Positions 34,501-43,484 of a stretch of DNA of 64,000 bases are shown piece after piece; the stretch's first letter is position 1; the number at the start of each line of letters is the position of its first letter. The stretch is from Lithobates sylvaticus (lineage: Eukaryota > Chordata > Amphibia > Anura > Ranidae). The stretch spans positions 87,274,282 through 87,338,281 of the forward strand of contig CM053034.1 of the NCBI GenBank assembly GCA_028564925.1, written 5' to 3'. The notes under the pieces are model-generated. The model searched no databases, was not told the origin of the DNA, and saw nothing but the letters and a program-made list of their open reading frames with translations. Both the position numbers and the translations under genes were made by a program.

Positions 34501-36065
34501 TTGTCATTCAAATTAACATTCTCTGCAATATCCTTATTAGTGACAGGTATCTCTGTTTTAGAGGGGTGTGTTGTGGGGGTTTCAGGCCTAGACCCCTCAG
34601 ACTCCATCTCTTCCAGGCCCAGTGTCCCCAGTTCTCCTGGCAGCCCCATCTGTGCCTGGTTCCACAGTTCGAGAAATAGCGGACAGTCCCGCCCCACTAT
34701 AATATCATGTATTAAACTATTTACTACCCCAACCTCTTGTGTCACTGAGGTACGTCCATAAGAAACCGTCACAGGAACCAGGGGGTACTCCCTGGTATCC
34801 CCATGGATACACACTACGCGCAGAGTTTTATTTACGGGGCCAAGTCTCCCAATCACCCTGGCATGTACCAGTGTTACCATGCTCCCGGAGTCTAGTAGGG
34901 CCCTGGCAGGAAGGTGGTTCACCCACACTTCACACTCGAACCGTCCTTCAGCCAGATCAAGATGAGTGGTACACGCTCTTTGCACATAGAAGGAGCTTCT
35001 CCGACCAGTCCCGCAATCCATCGGCTCCTCCTGAAGTGGGCATTGTGCCCGGGTATGCCCCCAGGACCGACATCGCCAACACTGTAGGCCTCCCATCCTA
35101 GGGACAGGAACCAACCTTCGAGGTTCTGCAGAAGATGGTGCAGGGTTGCGGGTTCCAACGTCTAGCAGGGCTTCTCTCCTAGGTGCTGTGGCCGGTCTTG
35201 TTGCCCTTGGTGTGGGTTCCCGACGTTTGGCAGGCCCAAGCAGGTCCTCCACCACGGTGTACCTTTCAACCAACTCAACCAGCTGGTCAGCGGTTGCAGG
35301 GTCTCCATGGCTTACCCAGCGCTGTAGGTCATCTGGCAGGGACCGCAGGTACCAGTCCATCACCACCCGTTCCACCATTTGTGGGCCTGACAGTTTTTCT
35401 GGCTGCAGCCATTTTTTAACCAGCTGTATCAGTTCATGCATTTGGGACCTGGGTGGTCGGTCAGGTTTGTACCGCCAGCGATGCACCCTCTGAGCCCGGA
35501 CAGCCATGGTCACTCCTAGGCGGGCCAGGATCTCTGCCTTCAGATGCTCATAGTTGCTGATATGTTCAGTTGGGAGGTCAAAGTAGGCCTTTTGCGGGTC
35601 ACCGGTGAGAAAAGGAGAGATAATGCCGGCCCATTGGTCACGGGGCCACCCTTCTCTCTCTGCTATCCTCTCAAAGGTGGTGAGAAAGGCCTCTACGTCA
35701 TCGCTGGGTGTCAGTTTTTGTAAGAAATGGCTGGCTCTCACAGACACTTGGTTGCCAACGGCAACGACCGATTGTTCTCGTCCCTGAGCCAGCCGCTGCA
35801 CTGCCTCCTGTAAGGCAGTCACCTGTGCTTGAGTGGACTCCTGCTGAGCAGTAAACTGGGCGGCTAGCAACCGTGTGTTTTCCTGCTGTGCAGCTATAGC
35901 CTGTGCCAGGGCCTGCTGCTGCTGAGCCATCGCTTCCTCATGGCGACGGTTTGCATCTGCTGAAGCTTGCTGCTGGGTCACGGTGGCTTGCGCCAAAGCC
36001 CTGATGACCTCCTCCATGCCTTTACCTGCTGCTTGCAGCGTCTGAGCTGACTTCACCCACGACAT
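31500..36065 (-). CDS. Gag-Pol polyprotein, Gmr1 order (gag-PR-IN-RT-RH)
   Basis: A single 1521-residue frame. Residues ~20-100 are a Gln/Ala-rich coiled coil. Residues ~112-275 are capsid, whose second half (about 190-275: RWRYKPDRPP, KKWLQPEKLS, LRSLPDDLQRWV) looks like a SCAN domain. A CCHC knuckle is at 329-342, protease LDSGS at 391-395, integrase at ~655-960 (His/His/Cys/Cys then Asp724, Asp783, Glu819, spacing 35), RT at ~1080-1260 with YLDD at 1213-1216, and RNase H at ~1355-1476. Integrase ahead of RT marks the Gmr1 group of deuterostome gypsy elements. Gag and pol share one frame, so no frameshift is needed. Fossil-class entry; it looks whole. Confidence 0.95.
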   Translation of the reverse strand: MSWVKSAQTLQAAGKGMEEVIRALAQATVTQQQASADANRRHEEAMAQQQQALAQAIAAQQENTRLLAAQFTAQQESTQAQVTALQEAVQRLAQGREQSVVAVGNQVSVRASHFLQKLTPSDDVEAFLTTFERIAEREGWPRDQWAGIISPFLTGDPQKAYFDLPTEHISNYEHLKAEILARLGVTMAVRAQRVHRWRYKPDRPPRSQMHELIQLVKKWLQPEKLSGPQMVERVVMDWYLRSLPDDLQRWVSHGDPATADQLVELVERYTVVEDLLGPAKRREPTPRATRPATAPRREALLDVGTRNPAPSSAEPRRLVPVPRMGGLQCWRCRSWGHTRAQCPLQEEPMDCGTGRRSSFYVQRACTTHLDLAEGRFECEVWVNHLPARALLDSGSMVTLVHARVIGRLGPVNKTLRVVCIHGDTREYPLVPVTVSYGRTSVTQEVGVVNSLIHDIIVGRDCPLFLELWNQAQMGLPGELGTLGLEEMESEGSRPETPTTHPSKTEIPVTNKDIAENVNLNDNVSVAGLNTELTSEGGEAFPLQVMLGEDDEELSPLQFPVEEGEGETSSRPVHPDLDVPRGAFGTAQLQDPTLVNAREQVSVVDGVPQIPGADQRFPHFALKGDLVYRVAESREETVEQLLVPQPYRRMLLDLAHNDALGGHLGAEKTEARITDRFYWPGVKAEVKRYCASCPICQLTAPGPHYRSPLVPLPIIEVPFERIAMDLVGPLVKSARGHQYILVILDYATRYPEAVPLRKASSKAIAKELFQMFSRTGFPREILTDQGTPFMSKVMADLCRLFQIKQLRTSVYHPQTDGLVERFNKTLKSMLKRVVQKDGKDWDMLLPALLFAIREVPQASTGFSPFELVYGRRPRGLLDLVKETWESESSPHKTVVEHISQMRERVAKVMPLVREHMQKAQDAQRRVYNRSAKIRQFQVGDRVAVLIPTVESKFLARWQGPFEVIEKVGEVNYKVHQPGKRKPYQIYHVNLLKPWRDREQVSAVVAVQSGDHAGIDLVQVAATLTRPQTQQAKEFLQRNRDMFSGLPGLTNVIEHDIVTEPCIKIRLRPYRIPEAHRVAVSEEVKRMLELGVIEESQSEWSSPIVLVPKPNGTLRFCNDFRKLNEISKFDAYPMPRVDELIERLGPARYITTLDLTKGYWQIPLTKKAREKTAFSTPEGHFQYKRMPFGLHSAPATFQRAMDKTLRPHQRYTSVYLDDIVIFSTDWESHLPRVQAVVDSLRRAGFTINPEKCAIGVEEAKYLGYIVGRGLVKPQMSKVEAIQNWPRPLSKKQVRAFLGIVGYYRRFVPNFATIAAPLTDLTKGRKSVMVQWNDDAEKAFQKLKTALCRDPVLVAPDFSKDFVVQTDASSEGLGAVLSQVINGEEHPIVFLSRKLTAAEKNYAVVERECLAIKWALDSLRYFLLGRRFRLVSDHAPLTWMRQNKNTNARVTRWFLSLQEFNFVVEHRPGRQHQNADALSRVHCMMSSGASNTSALRQRGGICTGRQGWVLDGCYIAPVFGLWSL

Positions 36066-36157
36066 GCCATTTGTACACTGTCTCTTTAAATGTCAGTTTA
36101 GTTTTAAACGGTTTTTGCGGCTGCAAATGCACTTTTGCCAGCATCCAAGACACCAGT

Positions 36158-36775
36158 TGTGAACTTTGGGGACAATAGCTCCACGGGATTAAGTGCATAA
36201 ACCGTCAGTTGTAAAATAAAAGACATTTATTTGAAAGAAAAATCAAAATAAGGCTTTCTTCAGCGCACAGGTAAAGTACAAAAACAAAGTCCGCTTATCT
36301 TCAGCATAACAAAAAAAAAAACAGCTTATCTTCAGCACAAAAACAAAGTTAAGGAAAACACATACAGTTTTTGCAGCAGGTTCTTTTAGCAGCCTCCAGA
36401 CATCCACACAGCTCAGCTAACAGGTGTAAATCACCTACTCCTCCTCACACCAACAACTCTTCCCTACTTCCTGTCTTTTGAGCTGTCTTCCTGGAGGCCC
36501 TTAACCCCCTGTGCGCTGAATCATTGTGGTCAGGGAGGGAGGCTCTTTTCCCACCCGAATATCTCTTCAGAGCCTCCCAAATTCCGGGTCCCAAATAACT
36601 ATTATTAACCTAGAGAGGACTGCGAGTCAGTCCTCTCCTGCTCGGCTACTCCCGGAACCCCTCACCCATTTTGGGTGACCCCCTGAGCAATGCTGCGACT
36701 CCTTTAAAGGGACCACAGCCCAAATACTGGTGCTATATAGCACCCGTCCAGGACCCAACCTTGGCGTCCTGTACA
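36158..36775 (-). repeat. 5' LTR of the young Gmr1-like element
   Basis: 618 bp, same sequence as the 3' LTR apart from one extra A in an A run near 36320. CTAT follows at 36776-36779, then LINE sequence resumes. Confidence 0.95.
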
Positions 36776-39349
36776 CTATATAACTTACCTCAAGCCACAC
36801 CAAATTCACCCAAGGCTTTGAATCGCACGTCCCAGATGAAAGAGTTCCTATCCCAATACTGCCCTAAACCAATTACTTCCCAACAAGCTGAAACCTTAGA
36901 ATCACCACTGTCCAGCGAAGAACTTGATCATGCGATAAAACAAATGAAAGCAGGGAAAAGTCCTGGTCCTGACGGACTTTCACTAATCTATTATAAAACC
37001 TTCTCAGAACTACTCACACCCAGAATGTTAGCAACTTTTAACTCCCTGTCCAACCCATCCGCTCCAATAGGAAATATGCTAGAAGCACACATTGCGGTCA
37101 TTCCTAAGCCAGATAAAGATCCCTCCCAGGTATCCAATTATAGACCAATTTCCCTACTTAATGTAGACATCAAAATATACGCCAAAATCATTGCAAATAG
37201 ATTATTACCCCTCATCCCTGGCCTTATGTCAGCTGACCAAGTAGGATTCATCCCTGGCAGGGAGGCTAGGGACAACACGATTCGCACCCTAAATGTACAT
37301 CACTGGCTTACCTCAACAGAGAATAATGGTTTCCTTCTGTCCCTTGACGCTGAGAAGGCGTTCGACAGGGTGGCCTGGGACTATATGCAAGCAGTATTGA
37401 GGGGCATGGGCCTTCTACCTCGCATATTCGCACACATCAATGCACTCTACGCCAACCCTTCAGCAAGAGTCAAAGCAAATGGCCTCCTGTCAAACGCCTT
37501 CCCAATCAACAATGGTACACGCCAGGGCTGCCCATCGTCCCCCCTGATCTTTGTCCTCACGCTGGAACCACTCTTGAACAGACTAAGGGCTAACGCCGAT
37601 ATCCGCGGGATTACTATTAAAAATAGAGAATACAAGGTAGCAGCGTTCGCGGATGACATCTTACTGTCACTACAAACGCCACGAACGTCCCTACCGAACC
37701 TCCTCCATGATATTAACCACTTTGGTGTACTTTCCAACCTCAAGATCAATTTCTCCAAATCCCACGCACTAAATATATCCCTTCCCCCGCAAGAAGCAGC
37801 CCATTGCCAAGATTCCTTCCCCTTTCAATGGAAAAAGGAGGCCATAACGTACCTGGGCATCCAGATCACTAGAAACTTGACAGACTTATACAAACAGAAC
37901 TTTCAACAGGCCTTGACTAAAATTCAAACAGATTTAAATGACTGGGCCAACCTTAATGTCTCTTGGTTCGGATGCTCGGCATTAATTAAAATGATAATCC
38001 TCCCCCGTCTCCTCTACCTCATGCAGACAATCCCTATCCACTTACCTCCTACATTTTTCGCACTTTACAAATCAGCTTGCTCAGCATTTATCTGGAGGGG
38101 CAGCGCCCCGCGAATTAAATATGCACGCCTAATCAATCCTAAAAATAAAGGAGGGATCGCCTTACCAGATATCTATAAATATTACATAGCCTGTCATCTT
38201 ACCAGAGTGATTGATTGGAAATCACACAAACAGGCAAAATGCTGGGTCAACCTGGAAAACTCCTTCATAACCAAGCCCTTGCACCTCCTTCCTTGGCTCT
38301 TTCCAAAACACTGGCCCATACCAGTCAAAAACCACCCACTCATTCACCCATCATTACTGGCCTTTGAAACAGCAATGAAACACCACAATCTATCGTCACG
38401 ACCAGGACCAATAACCCCGCTGAGAGAAAACCCAGACTTTCCCCCAGGTGACGTGAACACCTTTTTATTACGGGAATGGCCTCATGATGACGTACTAGCA
38501 CAACACTTTTACCATAAATGTCAACCAAGATCCTACGAAAACTTAGTCTCATTGTCCTGCACGAAAGAATTCCCCTTCTGGTCTTATAGACAATTAAGAC
38601 ACTTCCTCACTTCCAGGGACCCGCCAGACATATGGTCCAGACGTCCCACTCAGTTCGAAACCTTGTACTTAAATGTAGAACCACAACGACACCTAATATC
38701 CCTAATCTACCCCCTCCTCCAAGACAAGACTCACTCCTCACAGACAGACAGCTCACGTTCCTCCTGGAGCAAAGACCTACAGACGACATTTTCTGACGAA
38801 GAATGGGAAACCATACTGACAAACACACACAAGGGCTCAATGAACGTTGCAATACAGGAAAACGGCTACAAAATAGTCACAAAATGGTACAGAACTCCAT
38901 CTCGCTTACACAAGTTCTCGCCCACAATCCAAAACATATGCTGGAGATGCAACAATGACGTAGGATCCATGATCCACATATGGTGGGAATGCCCGGTACT
39001 CCAACCATTTTGGGAGGAGGTACACTCCATAATTGGAAGGGTGACCACATATAATCTAGCTTACAACCCAGCACAGTATCTGCTTCATCACACAACCCTG
39101 TCCAGCCGATCCTATCACAAATCTTTGGCCATGCATATGGTTAATGCAGCTAGATTGTTCATTCCAGCACACTGGCGCTCGACACAGGCCCCAACCATCA
39201 GGGAATGGCTACACAGGATTGCGAAAATAGAGGAGATGGAAGAATTAATCTTCACCGCGCAGGATCGTATACAAAAATTTACCTCAACATGGGCCTGTTG
39301 GACCCATTTTAAGACCACAGACAGTTACAAATCCTACTTCCCGACATAA
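36776..39349 (+). pseudogene. LINE ORF2, reverse transcriptase and C-terminal part
   Basis: The remainder of the LINE ORF2 after the LTR insertion, open to a stop at 39349. RT motifs in order: GKSPGPDGLS, YRPISLLNVDIKIYAKIIANR, DQVGFIPGREARDN, LLSLDAEKAFDRVAWDY, NNGTRQGCPSSPL, KVAAFADDILLSL (FADD in place of YADD, common in L1), INFSKSHAL and ITYLGIQIT. A cysteine/histidine group near the end (CWRCNNDVGSMIHIWWECP) is the usual L1 C-terminal zinc-like motif. RT copies LINE RNA at the nicked target. The 105-bp stretch open upstream in the same frame is LTR sequence and not part of this gene. Confidence 0.92.
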
Positions 39350-39965
39350 ACTATGATATATTGCCCTTTATAAGGACTAGCAGACAAACGATAAACAGAC
39401 TTGGGGGGAGGAGAGAGGAGCGACACACCCCCCTTCCCTGTATACCTTAGCCGTTTTCTGCTTACCCCTCTTACTCTACCCTATGATTCTTTACTTCCAG
39501 CTCTCCCTTTCTGACCCCCCCCTCCCTACCCCCCACTTTCCCACAGCATGTCCCCCGACCCTTGTGCAGAGAATTAATCCTATATATACATGCAACTCCT
39601 GCAAGAGACCCTTAACCCCTATAACAGTGTGCCTTCAAGCCCAAGCGACCCCATTAAGCCATGATTGGACCTGTTGATAGTGGTCCACATGACTAAGAAG
39701 CTACTATTACCTCACTTGTCGACTACAGAAAGTCTCTTCATGAGTTGATACAATATAGATTTCATATACTGTTCCTAATGCACTTGTTCTTTGGACATGT
39801 AATCCTCTATACGTTTCTTGTTATCCTTGACTCAGGTTGCAAGACTACCTTTTTGCACTGTAATTGTTGTATTAATGTCAAGGAAGTTTTCCTGCATTGA
39901 AATATTCTATGTATTGTACTTACATTTTTGTTCAATCTCAATAAAAACCTTTTTGTGGAAAAAAA
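39350..39965 (+). other. LINE 3' UTR and A tail
   Basis: Non-coding, C/T-rich at 39400-39560, with CAATAAAAACC just before the terminal A run (about 39960-39967). Confidence 0.8.
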
Positions 39966-40246
39966 AAGATTAGATCACTACACACTGTGAGCGGCAACAT
40001 GTCTCCCTGAGTTTTTTCCGGTTTGTGGGCTCCAGCGCTGTGATTGCCCAGAGCTGTGATGATGTCACTCCCACGTTCGAGCGAGCCATTTCTTCAGTGC
40101 GCATGTGCCGATGACGGCGGCACATGCGGATACAGTGAATATCTCCTAAACGGTGCAAGTTTAGGAGATATTCACGGTACCTACAGGTAAGCCTTATTAT
40201 AGACTTGCCTGTAGGTAAAAGTGGTAGTACAGGGTTTACAACCACT

Positions 40247-40600
40247 TTAAAGTGGTAGTAAAGCCACGTTTTGAAAATATGCTTCTGTCATAAAAACTTC
40301 CTCTGCCTGTCAGCCATCATGAGCAGCTCAGTGTACATGTATGACCCGATCTGTGCCACAGCAATTTGACGTCACTGCAGTCTTGCCATTCAATTGGCTG
40401 AAGACAGGGAAGGAAGACCGGGCAAAGCGGGAAGCGCCCGGGACCCACCGGATTGATCACACAGCAGCACTGCAGGGTTTCTTTGGCAGGTAAGTCTGCC
40501 ATAATGTGGTAAATCTGCTGTGCATACTAGCACATTTTGGCATATACCTGCAGGAGGCCCCTAAAAAGAAAAGATGCGTTGGACTTTACTACCGCTTTAA
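40247..40600. mobile_element. TTAA-type MITE abutting the previous one
   Basis: TTAAAGTGGTAGTAAAG (40247) and CTTTACTACCGCTTTAA (40600) are inverted ends of a 354-bp non-coding unit. Its first TTAA is also the last TTAA of the MITE to the left, so one element used the other's end as target. Confidence 0.75.
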
Positions 40601-40655
40601 TATTATTCTCAACATTTCAATAAAATCTTTGAAATTACAAAAAAAAAAGCAGTTG

Positions 40656-41528
40656 TGTTGGGTAAATGGATATTAAATATGTCAAGTCTGAAAACTGTGT
40701 GTGCCTGCAAATGATCAATACGTGATTCTTTAAATGCCTTTACAGCTCATCAGTTTTGACTTTTGACAACACAGACAAAGACAGAAATAAATATCTGACA
40801 TGGGTTCAATCCTTCCCCTATTTATTCTACTAAACAAAAACATTTTTATTTCTGTTTGTGTTGCTGGTGGAGAGTTCCACTCACTTCCTGTCTAGTGAAG
40901 CATAGTCAACAGGACAGGGAGTGAGGATAAATCTCTCTAATGGAGTCCCAGTAGTAAAAACTTGACAGAAACTAAAACTAAAAAAAAAAAAAAGTTATGA
41001 AAAAAGTTTTGATTGCACATATACTTTAAATGCACTGCTGGAATACATTGTGTTTACAGATTCAGAGCAGGAACTCTATCACCTTGCTCATACAGTTCAG
41101 TACAGTTTCATTTAGTGAGAGGAAGTCACAAAGTTGCCAGCTAGTGCCGTGCTTTTTTTTTTTTTTTTTTTTTAGGAAAACCCACAATAGTCTAAAAAAT
41201 ATGTCATGGTTGTACCTTATAGAAAAATTTTATTTGCCAAATATTTTTAGATAAACACTATAAAAAAATATGTAATAAGTATACAAATATGTAACAAAAA
41301 AAAACAAAACTGCTTTCCTTTAAAACGCAGAACTGAGAAATGAGCATTAAATGTAATTTACTATAATACTTTAGTATAATTCCCTGATTTTTCTTTTTTT
41401 TGCCTAAAGAAGACCATAAAAAATGGCTAGTAAAGTGCTGTGGACACAATGTCAGTTATGAATTATGTGGTTTAACCTGCTATTGTACAGATTACAACTT
41501 TGGCTTATTTTAGAAGACGTGTTCACTT
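40656..41528. other. No gene or clear repeat seen
   Basis: A/T-rich, with an A run (40980-40993) and a T run (41153-41173). No terminal repeats or plausible exon recognised. Confidence 0.5.
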
Positions 41529-41655
41529 AGGCCAGATTCAAACCCCGGTCCTAAGGTAATATGCATTCTAGGATGTGGTATTGTTACACATCATGGGAGG
41601 TACCATGATTGCAGTAACACTCCACAACCCCTAGAAGTCTGAATCCAGGCCTATT
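41529..41655. mobile_element. Short MITE (TAGGCCAGATTCA ends)
   Basis: TAGGCCAGATTCA at the left and TGAATCCAGGCCTA at the right enclose ~125 bp with an internal imperfect palindrome (CATCATGGGAGGTACCATGA). Non-coding. Confidence 0.6.
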
Positions 41656-42873
41656 GTTGGAAGTTCCCAATTATGGCATCAAATAATTGTTATTATTTTT
41701 TATTGTTGAAGGTGCTTGAATTATTCCAGAGAGGTATTCCCCTAGCACAGCCCCCTCCCGCCAAATGTGCTTCTCAAGATATACTGAGTCTCACTGTTTA
41801 AAATAATTTTGCGGTAATTTGTGATTTTTAAGTTTTACTTCTAGTAATATGTTTGTATTTTTGCTCTTCATGAAGATTTGGAACCGATTTTTTATCATAT
41901 TTTCTGTCGAAATCCTGTACTTGCATCTGCGTTCATCAACAAAATAATCAGTGACCAAAACTCTTAGGGAGGTACTCACCATTACTAGTGTGGAAGAAGA
42001 TGTTTCAGTTGGTTGTCGAATTGTTGCTGTTAGGTAAAAAAAAAAAAAAAAACATAATCACTAACCTGGACAATACTTTAATTTTCTTTTCTTTTTTTGA
42101 TAGTGACCGTGATGCTTTGCTTTGTGGCAAAGTTATCCCATTATGTCACGTCTGGCAGTGTTGCTTGCCAAATGTGGCCACTGAAATCAATTGCACTATG
42201 TGCCCAAAGATTGGCACGTAGATGTAACACAATGTTGCATTGCAAAATTCCCCTTGGTAGTGGAGAAAAAAAAAAAAAAAATAGGCCTTCAGGAGGTGGC
42301 AGTATTAGCTCCTGAATGCTTATGAACTAGCTCTAATCCACCTCTGAAAAGCGATCCACCACAGATTGCATTTCAGAGGTGTGTTTAGAATAGGGTTGTC
42401 TCCTCCTACCTTTAAACCCATACACATATGAATTACAATTTAATGCAGATAAGGCACCAACCAAGTTTAATTACCACCTTAATCAGCCACGGAACCTGTG
42501 TGATTGATATGTGTTCAGGTTTAAAGGGATGAGGTGACAACCGTAGTTTAGAACCACAAAACGTGTGAACAAGGCCTGACAGTTTAGATTTCTCAGCACT
42601 TTCTGTCTCTGTGACAAATGTCACTGTCACTAATTAAAGATGAATCAACCCAGTGGGGACACAGACAGCAATAAAATCTAAACAGCCTAACAAAAAAAGA
42701 AAAAAAAGAAAATCCAATTAGCTTCTAACTTTAGCTTGTTCAATTAAGCTTTGACAAAAAAAAAAAACAAATCCTGGAAGCTTATTGGTTTATATTCAGA
42801 GCTGCACTCTCCAGTTTTAGTAAATCAACCCCACAGTCAGCTACTTCTGTTGGCCCTTCCTAGTATACTCCAT
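41656..42873. other. No gene seen; A/T-rich with A runs
   Basis: Only homopolymer A runs (42037-42052, 42266-42281, 42765) and a MITE-like end (AGTTTTAGTAAATCAACCCC, near 42815) stand out. No exon-like frame or RNA gene found. Confidence 0.5.
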
Positions 42874-43096
42874 TTAAAGCGGAAGTAAACCCATCGATTT
42901 AACAGTCTAAAAAAAAAAGGCATGCCGTGAATGCTAACTGCACCTTGGCTGTGCTCTCAACCAAACAGTCAAACCATCCAATGGCTGGTGTCATAAGGGA
43001 TCACATGTGCAGCACTGTGGCAGTTGAAGATTAAACAGAGGCAAAGATGGCAGCTTCCTTGGCTGAAAACGATAGGGGGGTTTACTTCCACTTTAA
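42874..43096. mobile_element. TTAA-type MITE
   Basis: TTAAAGCGGAAGTAAACCC and GGGTTTACTTCCACTTTAA are inverted ends of a 223-bp unit. They resemble in form, but do not equal, the ends of the MITEs at 26263 and 40247. Confidence 0.7.
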
Positions 43097-43484
43097 CTTC
43101 CTGGTTCTGAGCACCTTACATCACATCCACCCAGAGGGGCATGCTCACTATTGACCACCTGGAAGGTTGCCACCTGCTGGAGACTTACTGTTATGTTTTA
43201 TCAATACATTGTACATGTAAGTACATAACTATTATTATTTGTTAAATGTGATAATAAACACACTTAGGTAGCAGTGCTTTTCTTTCCTTTTTATTTTCTT
43301 TATACATGGTGGAGCCTCCCCAAATCCTACTTGGAAGAGAGACTTCTAACACTGCCTTAATGGGAACTTCATGCCACAGCGCCTTTTATATGGACTTTTC
43401 TCAAGAACTAATAATAAACTCTCTTTTTATGTTATTTATCATTTATGTTCATTTTCATTTTTGGTGGTTGCTCTAGTGTGCTAA

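Larger units (their letters stand above)
30955..36775 (-). mobile_element. Gmr1-like Ty3/gypsy retrotransposon, looks whole and very young
   Basis: Minus-strand LTR element of 5.8 kb with LTRs at 36158-36775 (5') and 30955-31571 (3'). By eye they differ only in the length of one A run, so the insertion is recent. TG..CA ends are flanked by CTAT on both sides (30951-30954 and 36776-36779). A TGGTGTCTTGG primer-binding-site-like stretch lies just inside the 5' LTR and a purine tract (AGGCAGAGGGGGGG) just outside the 3' LTR. It holds one long open frame and no env. It is inserted antisense in a LINE ORF2. Confidence 0.95.
26896..39965 (+). mobile_element. Full-length L1/Tx1-like LINE with target duplication, holding a Gmr1-like insertion
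   Basis: The left flank AAGATTAGATCACTACAC (26878-26895) recurs right after the A tail (39966-39983), a ~16-18 bp target duplication (the A's are ambiguous). LINE sequence without the 5.8-kb LTR element is about 7.2 kb: a short 5' UTR, ORF1 (27002-28159), an unusually long 1.5-kb spacer, ORF2 (29679 to 39349, split by the LTR element), a 3' UTR and an AATAAAAACCTTTTTGTGG tail. It is a young copy by its clean ends, and its coding parts are nearly open. Confidence 0.9.
26411..39982. repeat. Solo LTR with 5-bp target duplication, split by the L1
   Basis: TGTTGTAATG opens at 26411 and CACTACA closes at 39982, with CACTG on both outer flanks (26406-26410 and 39983-39987). LTR sequence is 26411-26895 plus the last bases at 39966-39982, ~490-500 bp in all, with an AATAAA (near 26799). 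No internal region remains, so it formed by LTR-LTR recombination before the L1 landed in it. Parent family not recognised. A fossil of middle age in this nest. Confidence 0.7.
26263..40250. mobile_element. TTAA-type MITE split by a solo LTR and everything inside it
   Basis: Left end TTAAAGTGGTTGTAAAC (26263) and right end GTTTACAACCACTTTAA (40250) are inverted. MITE sequence proper is 26263-26410 plus 39983-40250, about 415 bp. It is rich in hairpins: a 25-bp palindrome around TATGCATTGCATA (26329-26353), and stems at 40101-40127, 40135-40175 and 40178-40217. Non-coding. Confidence 0.75.
24645..40655 (+). mobile_element. Older L1-like LINE copy, split by the whole 26-40 kb nest
   Basis: Fragments of one plus-strand L1: an RT block (24660-24930, NGGTKQGCPLSSILFIFTLE and a degenerate FADD position), an ORF2 C-terminal block (about 25427-26005, KSYHKSLAMHLVYSARR) and the 3' end after the nest (40601-40650, AATAAAATCTTTGAAATTAC plus an A run). 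It is closely related to the full-length L1 at 26896-39965. About 1 kb between the two coding blocks has been lost around a Tc1 fragment. The MITE pair at 26263-40600 sits in its 3' UTR. Confidence 0.75.

Noticed and set aside
36671-39349. A single long open frame that begins in the 5' LTR and runs into the LINE RT
   Set aside because: The first ~105 bp are LTR sequence that happens to be open in phase with the interrupted LINE ORF2. It is a junction accident, not a fusion gene.
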